Shown here piece by piece: positions 32,863-43,397 of a DNA stretch of 64,000 bases (position 1 is its first letter; each line of letters opens with the position of its first letter). A program made the position numbers and the translations under genes. The DNA lies in contig JAKULF010000012.1 in assembly GCA_022661535.1 (NCBI GenBank), positions 992,001-1,056,000 on the forward strand. Reading direction: 5' to 3'. The DNA is from Eutypa lata (Eukaryota; Ascomycota; Sordariomycetes; Xylariales; Diatrypaceae). The notes beneath the pieces were generated by a model, which did no database searches, was not told the DNA's origin, and was given only the letters and a program-made list of their open reading frames with translations.

Positions 32863-35584
32863 ATGGCATCCGTTCCACGTAAGCTGTGGGAGCACCCGCG
32901 ACCCCAGAACACGAAGATCTATGAGTTCATGCAGATAATCAACAAGAAATATCATCGAAACATGAAGGTAAGCCCCCAAAGAATCATAATGTCTTGATAG
33001 ATACTAATGATTACCTAGACCTTCCAAGAGCTGTATCAGTATTCAATCTCTAACATCTCGGAGTTCTACGCCGAGGTGTTCGACTATGTGAACTTGATCC
33101 ACACTGGCTCGTACACGCAAGTCGTTGATGAAAGCAAGCCCATCGACAGCATTCCGCGGTGGTTCGAGGGCATTGAACTCAGCTGGGTTGAGAATCTGCT
33201 GTGGTCTCGGAATTCTGGTGATCCGCAAGATCACCAGGGCACGACTGGGAAGGAGGACACCAAGATTGCCCTGACGGAAGTGCGGGAGGGCGTGAGCGAA
33301 ACCAGACATGTGACATATGGAACGCTTCGGAAACTGGTACGCATCTATGCCGCTGCTCTACATGCAGGTGGTGTCCGGCGCGGAGACCGTATCGTGGTCG
33401 TAGGCGCGAATAGCGTCGAGACGTTAGTACTCTTCTTGGCGACAAGTTGGCTAGGAGCCGTCTTTAGCAGCTCCTCAACCGATATGGGCGTCCAGGGTAT
33501 TCTACAGCGGACAGTCCAGGTCAACCCGAAGGTATGTCCTACCCCACCTCAGCGATCGTGCTGTTCACCTATTCAAGCACTTAACGAGAGAAGTACATTT
33601 TCATGGACGACGCAGCCCTGTACAACGGGAAGCGGGTAGACTTGCGCGAAAAGATGGTCGGTATAGCGGCTGGGATGCGCTCCTGCGACGGATTCCTCGG
33701 TCTAGTCTCCATCCGCCGCTTCCAAGACGCGCTGGACATAGGCAAGATCCCGAAGACGCAGACGCTGGAGTCGTTCCTGTCGAAGCGCGCCAGCGGCCCG
33801 CCCCCGCCGCTCACGCGCGTCCCGTTCCACGAGCCGTTCCTGATCTGCTACTCCTCGGGCACGACGGGGATCCCGAAGGCGATCGTGCACTCGGTCGGGG
33901 GCGTGCTCCTGAACTACGCCAAGGAGGGCTACCTGCACCACGACTCCGGGCCGGACGCCGTGACGCTGCAGTACACGACCACCGGGTGGATCATGTACCT
34001 CGTCTGCGTCGGGCAGCTGTTCTGCGGTGCGCGGGTCGTGCTGTACGATGGGTCGCCGTTCCAGCCGGACTTGGAGACGTTCGTGAGGCTAGTTGGGGAT
34101 CAGAAGGTCACCAAGTTAGGCATCAGTCCTAGGTGGCTTCACGAGATGGCTAAGTAAGTAAGCAATGTTAAAATGAAAGGACGATAATTGCAGAAGCTAA
34201 TTTAGTTATCTTCAATAGAGCGAAGATATCACCGCGTGAGGTGACCGACTTGTCCAGCCTGGAGTTCGTTACGAGCACCGGTATGGTGCTGTCGGATCAG
34301 CTGTTCGAGTGGTTCTATGATCAGGGATTCCCGTCTCATGTGCAGCTTGCTAATATCTCTGGTGGCACGGATATCGTGAGTGCCTAGAATAAGCCCCTAT
34401 ATTGTGCTCGTGCGTGTGCTTGTGCTGATGTAGACGAATCAAGGCTGGCTGCTTTGCCGGAGGCAATCCGCTGGACCCGGTCGTAAGTACTGAAACAAGT
34501 CGATATCTTACTTTTCTCGTCCTGTTATAGAACCTTCTACAAGATGCGATGAAAAATTAAATACTAACTTGTTTTTACTGGCGCAGTACGTAGGAGGTAC
34601 ACAGGGCCCGTGTCTCGGCGTGCCTATCGCGCTTTACGATTCGTTATTGCCGCCTGGGCCAGGTCAAGAGGTCCCCGACGGGACGCCCGGAGAGCTTGTC
34701 GCTACAGCCTCTTTCCCGAATGTGCCGGTTTATCTCTGGGGCGATAAGACACCGGCTGGAGTCGTTGGGTCAAAGTACCATACCTCGTATTTTGCTAGAT
34801 ACGACCACGTTGTGAGTTATTTGAACCCCTTTCTAGCGTGGTTCCCGATTGCTTTTTCCCTCCCCCTTTGTTCTAAGTGGAAATTTCTTAATCTTATTGT
34901 GTGATATGACTCCACACATAAGAGTCATTATCACTGCTACTTGGTCCATCCATAATAGAAAGTGCTCACTCTGGATATCACAGTGGGCCCACGGTGACTT
35001 CTGCGTTGTGCATCCCGTCACCAAAGGGGTCACCTTCCTCGGCCGGGCCGACGGCGTCCTGAACCCGAGCGGCGTCCGCTTCGGCTCCGCGGAGATCTAC
35101 TCGGTCATCGAGAGGAACTTCGCGGACCGGATCGCGGACTCCATCTGCGTGGGGCAGCGGCGACCGCAGGACGTCGACGAGAGCGTCGTGCTGTTCCTGC
35201 TGATGCGACCGGGCTGCCAGTTCGACAGGCAGCTCGTCAGCGAGGTGAAGAAGGCCATCGGAGTCGAGCTGACTAAGAGACACGTCCCCAAATACGTGTT
35301 CGAGACTCCGGAGATACCGGTACGTAGATTTGTCTTTGTTCTTTTTTAGATTCGCGTAAATGATCGGCTGGTATGTAAGCAGATTCACTGACCGATTGGC
35401 TGACTGGTTTGATTTTCTACTGTAGACTACTGTCAACCTCAAAAAGGTCGAGCTGCCCGTCAAGCAGATTGTTTCGGGCCACATCATCAAACCGAGCGGG
35501 ACGTTGCTGAACCCTAGTAGCTTGGATTACTATTACCGTTTCGCTAAGGTTGAGGATCTGGTTGAGCTGAAAGAGAAGCTGTGA
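32863..35584 (+). CDS. AACS: Acetoacetyl-CoA synthetase
   Basis: Eight exons: 32863-32967, 33019-33531, 33594-34153, 34219-34375, 34444-34482, 34587-34811, 34984-35319 and 35426-35584, giving 697 residues. The start MASVPRKLWEHPRPQNTKIYEF follows a CCACC context. Motifs of the acetyl-CoA synthetase-like adenylating family are present: HVTYGTLRKLVRIYAAAL, the P-loop-like YSSGTTGIPKAIVHS, TTGWIMYL, ISGGTDIAGCF, YVGGTQGPCLG, HGDFCVVHP and GRADGVLNPSGVRFGSAEIY. KQIVSGHIIKPSGTL near the C-terminus holds the usual catalytic-lysine region. WLGAVFSSSSTDMGVQGIL is typical of acetoacetyl-CoA synthetase rather than acetyl-CoA synthetase. The enzyme activates acetoacetate in the cytosol for sterol and lipid synthesis or ketone and Leu catabolism. 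Exon 5 is only 39 nt; an upstream TAG acceptor in that intron gives a non-homologous frame. Confidence 0.95.
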
Positions 35585-35972
35585 TGAATAGACAGAATCA
35601 TGCAGGTCAGATTATATACGATATTGGTCATTAGAGGTGAGATTAAAGGTCACGACAACTCTAGATTATTACCTTTTTCTGGGTTTCATTGGTCGGGGTT
35701 TACTCTTGTCATCAAATAGCTTGTGTCTTATTTCTTTCCCTAACATTGGTGCTTTTCTCTGTAGATAAGAGAGCCGGAAACAAATATTATTACATATGAA
35801 AGTTATCCAGAAACAAGATGAGATAATCGCTTTTCTATAACAAGTACACGATAGTATGTTCCTACATATGGCCCTAGTCCAACCAACATTAAGTGTTAAA
35901 CCGCCAAGCCGCCCGAAGTCCCTTTCCCCAGCTTTTGTATACACAATTTTCTCGACATCATGACAACAAATC
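35585..35972. other. Intergenic spacer between convergent genes
   Basis: This 388-bp AT-rich spacer lies between the 3' ends of the acetoacetyl-CoA synthetase and DUF1757 genes. No feature was recognised. Confidence 0.55.
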
Positions 35973-36919
35973 CTACCCTACGACCTTCTCACCCTCCATC
36001 TCCCCCTTTGGCCCCTTCACATCCGCAAACTTCCCCCCATGAATACCATACCTCCACCCCATATACCCCACGGTCCCAACGACGCTCCCTGCTCCCGCCG
36101 AGCCAAGCACTCCCAACAGCAACCCCCCTACCACCCTCCCCCTCGTCCCTCTCACCTTACTTAGCAGCACTAGGGGACTACTCTTTATCGTTGCTGTTGA
36201 TGTAGTTGTTGCTACCGCCGCCGTGTACGCCGCCAGTCCTGCCGCCATGCCCGCGTACGTCCAGTCGTCCGTCTCGAGCTGGCCCGGGTTCTCGAGCAGT
36301 CGCCACGCCCGGTCCTGCCACTCGATGTTCTCGCGCCCCTGCATGCGCGCTGCTAGCGCCGCGGACGTCAGACCGATGGTCCAGAGGGAGCTGATTCCCA
36401 TAGTGCTGCCATCGTAGGTAGGTAGGTCTTAGAGTCAGCTGAGAATTCTTCCTTCTCATGGATATTCATATGTTTAGAGAGATTGATAGGGGGTTAGGAT
36501 TTAGGAGCCTCTGAAAAGGGGACTTCTGCATATCCCTGTCTACTTAGTCAAGTGCTTCCTATACTTATACGTAGGTGACTTCAAGACCTTGCCTAGAATG
36601 CTGGGACGCGTGCTAGGTCGGTATGTATAGGTATGTATGTTGGTTGTACATGTGTTGGAAGTACTTAAGAAGAAGAAGAAAATAACCCCGGGCGGATGTT
36701 TGCTTACCGGAGGAATGGGACACCAAAGCGGAGAAGAGGGGTTGCTGCCGTGGCGGCGGTAGCTACTGGTATTCTCCCCCTGGTGGCTCGGTAGGCGAAG
36801 AGCCCGCTCCCGAGCACACTCCCCGTCGTCAGCGCCCGCGTTTCCACGTGCGTCGTCAGGATCGTCCGCGCGAGGGGCTGGTCCTCGGCGTACGCTGGGT
36901 GGGGGAAGTAGCGCGACAT
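35973..36919 (-). CDS. DUF1757-family small membrane protein
   Basis: Two minus-strand exons, 36919-36708 and 36405-35973, giving 214 residues. Exon 1 reads MSRYFPHPAYAEDQPLART, TTHVETRALTTGSVLGSGLF and ATPLLRFGVPFLR. The acceptor GGCAG joins R to TMGISSLWTIGLTSAALAARM. The protein has several Ala/Gly-rich hydrophobic segments: TGSVLGSGLFAYRA, the AATAATPLLRFGVPF region, YAGMAAGLAAYTAAVA and VVGGLLLGVLGSAGAGSVVG. The length and N-terminal pattern match the fungal DUF1757 (PF08560) family, whose function is unknown. The intron is 302 nt, long for this window. A GT microsatellite lies about 100 bp upstream of the start. Confidence 0.8.
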
Positions 36920-39702
36920 GTTGTGGGCGACGGCTGCCGAGTAAAATTTTGTGTCACTCTTTGAATAGGGGTTAGGTGAGTGGGTGGGTGAGTTGTGTAT
37001 GAGTGTATGAGTGTAAGTGTATGTGTGTGTGTGTGTGTGTGTGTGGGTGAGAGAGAGTCCAACTGAGCGATGAAGAGTTGCTACCTCACCAGACAGAACT
37101 TCTATACCTAAGTGCTACTACGGTTTTGTGATTCTATATCGCCTCTTGCGCTATTGTCGTTGCTTCTGTTTTTGTTGTTGATTGAGCTTGCGGTCTACCT
37201 GCTACGATTTAACCATGACTTATGTATTTCGACGATAGGGTTTGCTAAGAACTAATCAAAGTCGTTCTTTTACTAAACGCTTAATTATTTATATAAGAAC
37301 TTCCAAGATCAAATACATAGGCTATTGGCTAGGTATGTTTTCAACTATACACATTGACAACCTAACTTCGCGGGCTCTCTTAAACCCGACGGTGGTAATT
37401 ATGTGATTTTTGCGCAAAGTCGGAGGAATACAGAGAAGAAAGGTGAAGGATCGACTGGTTGGCTTATCGCGTTTACTTATAACTAGCACGCTTAAGCGAG
37501 TGCGAGTGCGAGATGATATGTGAAGAACAGCTAGATGTCTTGGTCTGACGTAAGTAATAATTTAGTAAAGCTCTTGGAGAAGGGCGAAAGTTGAATTATA
37601 GATAACGAAGGTCGAGTCCTGTTGATATAGAGAGGATGAGACTTATTCACATTGCATTCGATGTTTCTCGTCGGCTGAGGAATATTTCAACGAAGAGTCC
37701 CGGACTAACATCTTACCCCTAATTATTACGCTTTGCACACTTCGTTTTTGAGAGACTCTTCCTATCTCTATACTCTCAACATACTTCGAACTCTGTATGC
37801 TTCATTCAAAAGTAGAAGAGCTTCTCGTAAGTCTTCGAGGAGACCAATCCGGTCAACATACATACTCGCATACCTACCTCCAGTCTACATACTAATTTCC
37901 GCATAGATGTTCGTGCCTGAAACTTCCCCTGCAGCAGGAACAACTCGATCAGGGTAGAGCGCAGATGAGTAGTTAATTGGTTCGTCCATTTGGTGGAAAT
38001 GAATAGGACCAACTACCTTGCCATACGTATCTTGTTGATGGAGTCTTCCGAAAAGTCCCAATGCCCGTCTCGGTTGAGTTGTTATCAGCTCGTCATCTTC
38101 CAAATCCGGTTCGTCCACGACTACTACTAATCATGGGATTTGTTAACCGGATGGGAAAAGGGAACTGACTGGGCTTGCATCAGAGGTGCTTGTGACCCTA
38201 CTACCTACATAAGTAGCTAGTGGCCCTACTACGTATGTGGGCACCTACATACATACCTAGAGCTACATATACATACTGTTATGTATACAACTACAGTAAC
38301 CAAGGCTGTATCAAGTACAGAGGTGAGTCAACGCTTCTTAGCATGTTTTATTGTATTACAACAAGCCACGGAGATGATCTTGAAGTCTTATTGGCCATAT
38401 ATGAAATATTCAAAATTAAGTGCTTTAATGAACGTCTCAACAATTATGCTCGGAGCTTGGGAGAGAATACCTATCACACCTTAACTATGTAGTGGGGGTT
38501 CCTTAGGTTACGTACCTAGGCTATCTATCGTTATCAAGTTACCCCTCGAGGGGCCTATTGTGGGATTCGAGTCTTCTCCTATCTACCTACCGATATGAAT
38601 GTGAAAGGTAGAACTGATGAATGAAAGAAAAGAACTTAATAGTTAGGTTGGTTATGCTTCTACGGAGAGGGAAATAAACTACCTAGGTAGGCTTAAGTAA
38701 ATGTTTCAAGTTGTAACTTAACTAACGCATATTCTTTCCCAGCAAAGCCGGATTCAGTGACTTGAATGAATGAATGATGACAATTCAATATTGGAGCACT
38801 TTCGTATGACGGCTTAGAAAGCGCCCACATGCATTTTTGACAACCGATTACTCTTACTACGTACTTAGTCCGGGACCTCTTAACGCCCTGTGCTGTCAAT
38901 ACTGTCCATTTAAATACAGAACAACCCCTGTAATAGACCCACGTACGAGGTCACCCTAGACTAATACGTAACCTGCTACCTCACGTAGTGCAGTACCTAA
39001 TACCCTGACATCTTACACGCCTACTACCTACACATTACCTATTTAGAGCTAGAGCTACCTACATTGTACGCAGGTAGGCACGTCTGTATGCATGTATGTA
39101 TACTTCTCTAGGGTATTCGATAGTTATAATCTACGTATGTAGGTACCTACATATCCTACAGTAATCTACCATCTCCAACATTGCATACATCTTAACAACC
39201 TCCAAATCAACCTCACCTCCTTCTGTATAGATAGCGATAGATACAACGAACGCTATCGTCAGTCAAGACGCACAGAATACGCATCATTACTGTACATCAC
39301 AGCGAGTTCGCTACATATCCGGTGAACTCAGATCTACATAAACTTACCACCAACATACTTCGATCTACTAGCGAGTCTAGAGAGACGCCGTTTCTAGAAC
39401 CCGTTAATTCAACGCCGAATGACCGCCTACATAGGTGGTTTTGACATGAGGTCAACCATTAAGGTTTTGACAGCCATCACTCACAACTACCCAAACTTTA
39501 GGTAGATAGTTGAGATAGCTATTATACTATCCCCTAGTACCTTCAACTCCTTTACACAGTCCGGCCTTCCGCGATTACAAGAGGTGTGTTTTATGCTATC
39601 TCGCCTGCCGCATTGTTACTGATATTAGACGGGAGCGTTAAAATACTCGTACGTATTCTCCGTCTTTGCTATCTATTATTTTAATGATCAACATCACTAA
39701 CA
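36920..39702. other. Gene-poor 2.8-kb spacer
   Basis: No intact gene was recognised. The stretch carries a GT microsatellite (37017-37044) and many copies of CTACC/GGTAG words, some palindromic (for example near 38506, 38681 and 39142). Small frames at 37885-38118 (minus, 77 codons) and 38220-38492 (plus, 90 codons) have no family similarity and are probably chance. The right end borders a possible decayed gene. Confidence 0.5.
37017..37044 (+). repeat. GT dinucleotide microsatellite
   Basis: About 13 GT units lie upstream of the DUF1757 gene. Confidence 0.85.
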
Positions 39703-40035
39703 ATGGCTGGTCGGGGCTAGGATCAGACACCGCAACTAAAGCCTGAAATCATTACGGACGCCCGCTGAATAATCGCGGACGCCTATCGAGTAATTACGAG
39801 GACCTACCGATTAATCAAGTAGGCGACCTTTAATACCGAATCCTTACGTAACGCCTCAGAAATCGCGGAACATAGAGACGAAAGAGGTATAGACCAGTAC
39901 CTCAGGACTGTGCAGGAGGTCCCGAGACTACCCGAACCCGATTACAACCCTTCAACAGCTTGGTCTTGCTGCAGCCCATATACCCTCGCCTTCAAAAGAG
40001 AAGCCATCCACTGGGAGTTGGTTGGCGACGCTTAG
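39703..40035 (+). pseudogene. Possible decayed coding fragment with three internal stops
   Basis: From an ATG at 39703 one frame reads as protein-like sequence for 111 codons to a stop at 40033-40035, apart from in-frame stops at 39718 (TAG), 39766 (TGA) and 39820 (TAG). The middle has heptad-like units IITDAR-stop, IIADAYR, VITRTYR and LIK-stop, encoded by a degenerate 21-bp tandem repeat at 39751-39835. Then follow NTESLRNASEIAEHRDERG and IDQYLRTVQEVPRLPEPDY. TGA and TAG could each derive from CGA, CAG or TGG by one transition. The family is not recognised. It could also be the GID7 leader with chance openness. It ends 16 bp before the GID7 start. Confidence 0.4.
39751..39835 (+). repeat. 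Degenerate 21-bp tandem repeat (about four units)
   Basis: Three 21-bp units start at 39751, 39772 and 39793, with a partial unit at 39814. Each begins AT(T/C)(A/G)C or ATCAA and most end in a GA(A/G/T)TA-like box. The unit length is a multiple of three, and in one frame it encodes heptads. Confidence 0.55.
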
Positions 40036-40051
40036 GTTGTAGGGGCGAGCG

Positions 40052-42312
40052 ATGCTCCCAGCTCCGTCCCAACTTACATCCACCATTCCCGATACTGACG
40101 CCGATTCTCAACCCACACCCGCGCCTCGATCCGCGCTCCCAGGACAAATTCTACAAAGGAGGCGACGCGCCTCGGACGACGAACCGGACTCTGAAACCGA
40201 GCCTTCTGGTGCCTCGACTTCTCAGGGGACTACCGTAACCGCTCATAGTCGCAAGCGCAGACGCATCGGCAGCAACATGTTGGCCGATGAAGAGAGACAT
40301 GGAACAGCTAATGGCACGTCGAGGTCATACGCAAATGGGAAATCACAACAGAGGCACCAGGCAGGAGCAGGTTTTAACGGAACACACGAGTCAGCTGGTG
40401 CACTAAACGGGTCGTCAAAACCGCGTGTTTCGGAGAAATATTATGGTCATGATCGCGAAGAAGTCACTAGGATACTCATTCAGGCACTATCAGATATGGG
40501 CTACCATTCTGCTGCTGAAAGTGTAAGTCATGACAGCGGCTTCGAGCTGGAGAGTCCTACGGTGGCAGCATTTAGAAATGCCGTGCTCGACGGCAACTGG
40601 AATGAAGCCGAGCAGTTACTCGATGGGGCTACAGCATCTGGTGATAGAACGAACCAGAGTGGTAACGGATTAGTCTTAACAAATGCTGCAGACAGAGATG
40701 TAATGCGATTCTGGATACGACAACAAAAGTTTCTCGAACTTCTAGAGGAGCGAGAAACGGGCCAGGCTCTTATAATTCTCAGGACCGAGTTGACACCCTT
40801 ATATCAAGACACCCAGCGGCTCCATTTCTTATCTAGCCTACTCATGTGCCAGTCCAGAGAAGATTTAGTGACGAAAGCAGACTGGGATGGTGCATATGGG
40901 CAATCCCGGCAGGTTCTACTTTCTGAGTTATCTAGTAAGTCAACGGTGATGGTGGTTTCTTGCGGCCTGATATTCTTACATGCTAATGCTTTTCATAGAA
41001 TGCATCTCGCCTTCTGTTATGCTTCCAGAACATCGTTTAGCCGTATTATTACATCAAGTCAAAGCTGGTCAAATTGGGACATGCCTATGGCATTCCAGTG
41101 CCCAGTCTCCGACTCTATACTCGGACCACACTTGCGATAGACGTCAATTTCCAAGTGAGAATGTCCTTGAGCTTGACGAGCATGACGGTGAAGTCTGGCA
41201 AATTGCTTTCTCTCATGATGGCACACGTTTAGCTAGTTGTGGAAGCGATAAGCAGGTTATCATATGGGAAGTTCCATCCTTCAATGTTCTTCACACCTTA
41301 AAAGAACACGAAGAGGGGATCGGCAATATTTCATGGAGTTGGGATGACACGATGCTCGTAACCTGCTGTCGAGATAGGTATGCAAGGTTATGGGATGCTA
41401 AAGTAAGTAATGTAGATACTTTCACATATCCAATTCGTTAGCTAACGTTACAACAGACTGGTGTTTGTCTCAAAAAGCTTGAGCGCTTCTTAGAGCCCGT
41501 ATGTAGTTGCGTATGGACTCCTGATGGTCGCTCATTTATCACCGGTTCCTTAGACAAGACTCGTGGCCTTGTTCAATGGAACTTGTCTGGGGAGAAAATT
41601 TTCGATTGGGCCAATGTTCATAGGGTTGAGGATCTGACTGTCTCTCCCAATGGACGCTGGCTTGTAGCTATGGACGACAAGCATCACATACAGGTGTATA
41701 ACCTCGTGACGCGAGACCTGGAATATGAACTAGACCTCAATATCCGACTAATGTCCGTGAGCATCAGCGAGGATTCGAGACATCTCTTGGTAAACCTTCA
41801 AACCGGTATCGCTCAGCTCATCGATTTATATACACGAGAACCTGTCCAGACCTATAGTGGTCATAATGGTGGAGAGGAATTCGTGATTCGATCAACTTTC
41901 GGCGGTGCTGATGAGAGCTTTGTCGCAAGTGGGAGCGAGGGTAAGAGTCCTCGAATTTCACCCCCCTTGCAGAAACTAACAACGAATATAGATGGATTCA
42001 TTCATATTTGGCATAAGGCCAGCGCACAAATCGTGGAGAAGTTGAACGGCCACTCTCCCAGATGCAATTCCATCTCATGGAGTCCCACTAATCCATGTCT
42101 CTTTGCCTCTTGTGGTGATGATGGCAAAATCAAGATGTATGTGCCCCTTTTGTTTTCATCTAAATATATGTACTTTCCTCATTTCTTCAATCTCTCTCTC
42201 CGCGACACCATCGTTAACGGATTATAGATGGTCAAATAATGACTGGCGTCGAGCGCGTGTGGAGACGACATACCGGAGTCAAGAAGCAAACCGGACTTCG
42301 AATAGCTCCTAG
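40052..42312 (+). CDS. GID7: GID/CTLH ubiquitin ligase subunit Gid7 (WDR26 homologue)
   Basis: Five exons: 40052-40934, 40999-41402, 41457-41940, 41992-42136 and 42228-42312, giving 666 residues. The first ~130 residues are disordered and basic (SRKRRRIGS may be a nuclear signal). A LisH/CTLH module follows (REEVTRILIQALSDMGYHSA, AFRNAVLDGNWNEAEQLLDG, MRFWIRQQKFLELLEERETG, ALIILRTELTPLYQ). WD40 repeats follow: HDGEVWQIAFSHDGTRLASC, DKQVIIWEV, EGIGNISWSWDDTMLVTCC, RDRYARLWD, TPDGRSFITGS, GHSPRCNSISWSP and CGDDGKIKIW. Family knowledge: Gid7/WDR26 organises supramolecular GID/CTLH E3 assemblies, which in yeast degrade gluconeogenic enzymes. A role in carbon-source switching is therefore likely. 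One blade is split by each intron. Confidence 0.93.
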
Positions 42313-43397
42313 GGGAAGCTGTACGACGGCGTTTACCCTGCTTCATCGTTGTTAGACTGACATAGCACGTGCATGGTTACGGCGAATCTCGTGGGGGGTC
42401 GCGCAAGCATTTACATTTCTCTTCTCATCCATGGCTGAACTCCGCTACGTTGAGTTTGCGCCTCAAATCGTAGTTTCTCACCCTCTTCGGCGCTGGACTT
42501 ATTCCAGACACTCTCCCAAGAAATTGGGTTTGTTCACCATGTTACTACTACTTACTAGTCATCACCCATGGAGGCGTTGGACGGTTTTATCATTCAAGAG
42601 GTCGGCGCTTTATTGATGGGGGTTTAGATTCTGTACACACCGGGCCTACTATTACTACTGCTACGTATATGATAGACTTGGGAGTCCTGACTCCTAGCAC
42701 AACAACGGTATTATTGTATAGGTACATACTACATGAAGCAGGGCACGACGCGGCTTGTCTGAGACCGTGCCTAACTATAGAAAAACTAGGTAGAAGTATC
42801 TGAAAATATCTCAGATATCTATCCACCCACATACCTTCGTTTCCCATCCTGTAAGGAATTTGAAAGTGGATATATTGATGGGGGGTTGTTATAGTCTACT
42901 ACCTAACTACTTCGTAAGGCAAATATATTGTATAAGGGGCTGGCTACTACGGCTGCCTAGAGTCTAGTTACCGTATACTAGACATTTCGTTAGGAAGCAA
43001 GTAGATGGATATCTGAGTTGCACATCCATGAGGCACCATGCATCGAACAAACCAAGTACATAATAGATAATTAGGTATATTATGTACCCGCGTACCTATC
43101 TATCTACCAAATGTATCCCAGAGAAAGACATATCGTTAACATACATAGCCACATGATCAAAAGACCTGGTCTATTATCTCGTACACATATCAGTTATTTA
43201 GTTGTGTGTAACTGCCTAACATAACACCAGTAAGCATTCGGTATTCAGTCGTCAGCAGCTGACGAAGTACGGAGCCCGGTCTTCAGGCATCTGCATTCTC
43301 TAGCAATCACAAGCAAGAAATGCCAATCGCCCAACCCCACCACCAGTGACTAGCAGAAATGATTCCCCTGTCATTTCACCGCCACATTCGTGGCTTA
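42313..43397. other. Intergenic spacer upstream of VPS1
   Basis: This 1.1-kb spacer follows GID7. It is AT-rich and has CTACCTAACTAC and TACCTATCTATCTACC words. A 61-codon frame at 42431-42616 has no known similarity. No RNA gene was recognised. Confidence 0.5.

Noticed and set aside
34444..34482. Use of the earlier TAG acceptor (34433) for exon 5 of acetoacetyl-CoA synthetase
   Set aside because: It keeps an open frame but the translation (TNQGWLLCRRQ) does not match the family, while the CAAG acceptor gives AGCFAGGNPLDP.
37806..38118. Minus-strand frames of 68-77 codons (MDEPDLEDDELITTQ start)
   Set aside because: No similarity, no convincing splice partners and location in AT-rich repeat-bearing spacer; probably chance.
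38220..38492. 90-codon plus-strand frame
   Set aside because: Composition is not protein-like, and it runs over CTACC low-complexity DNA.
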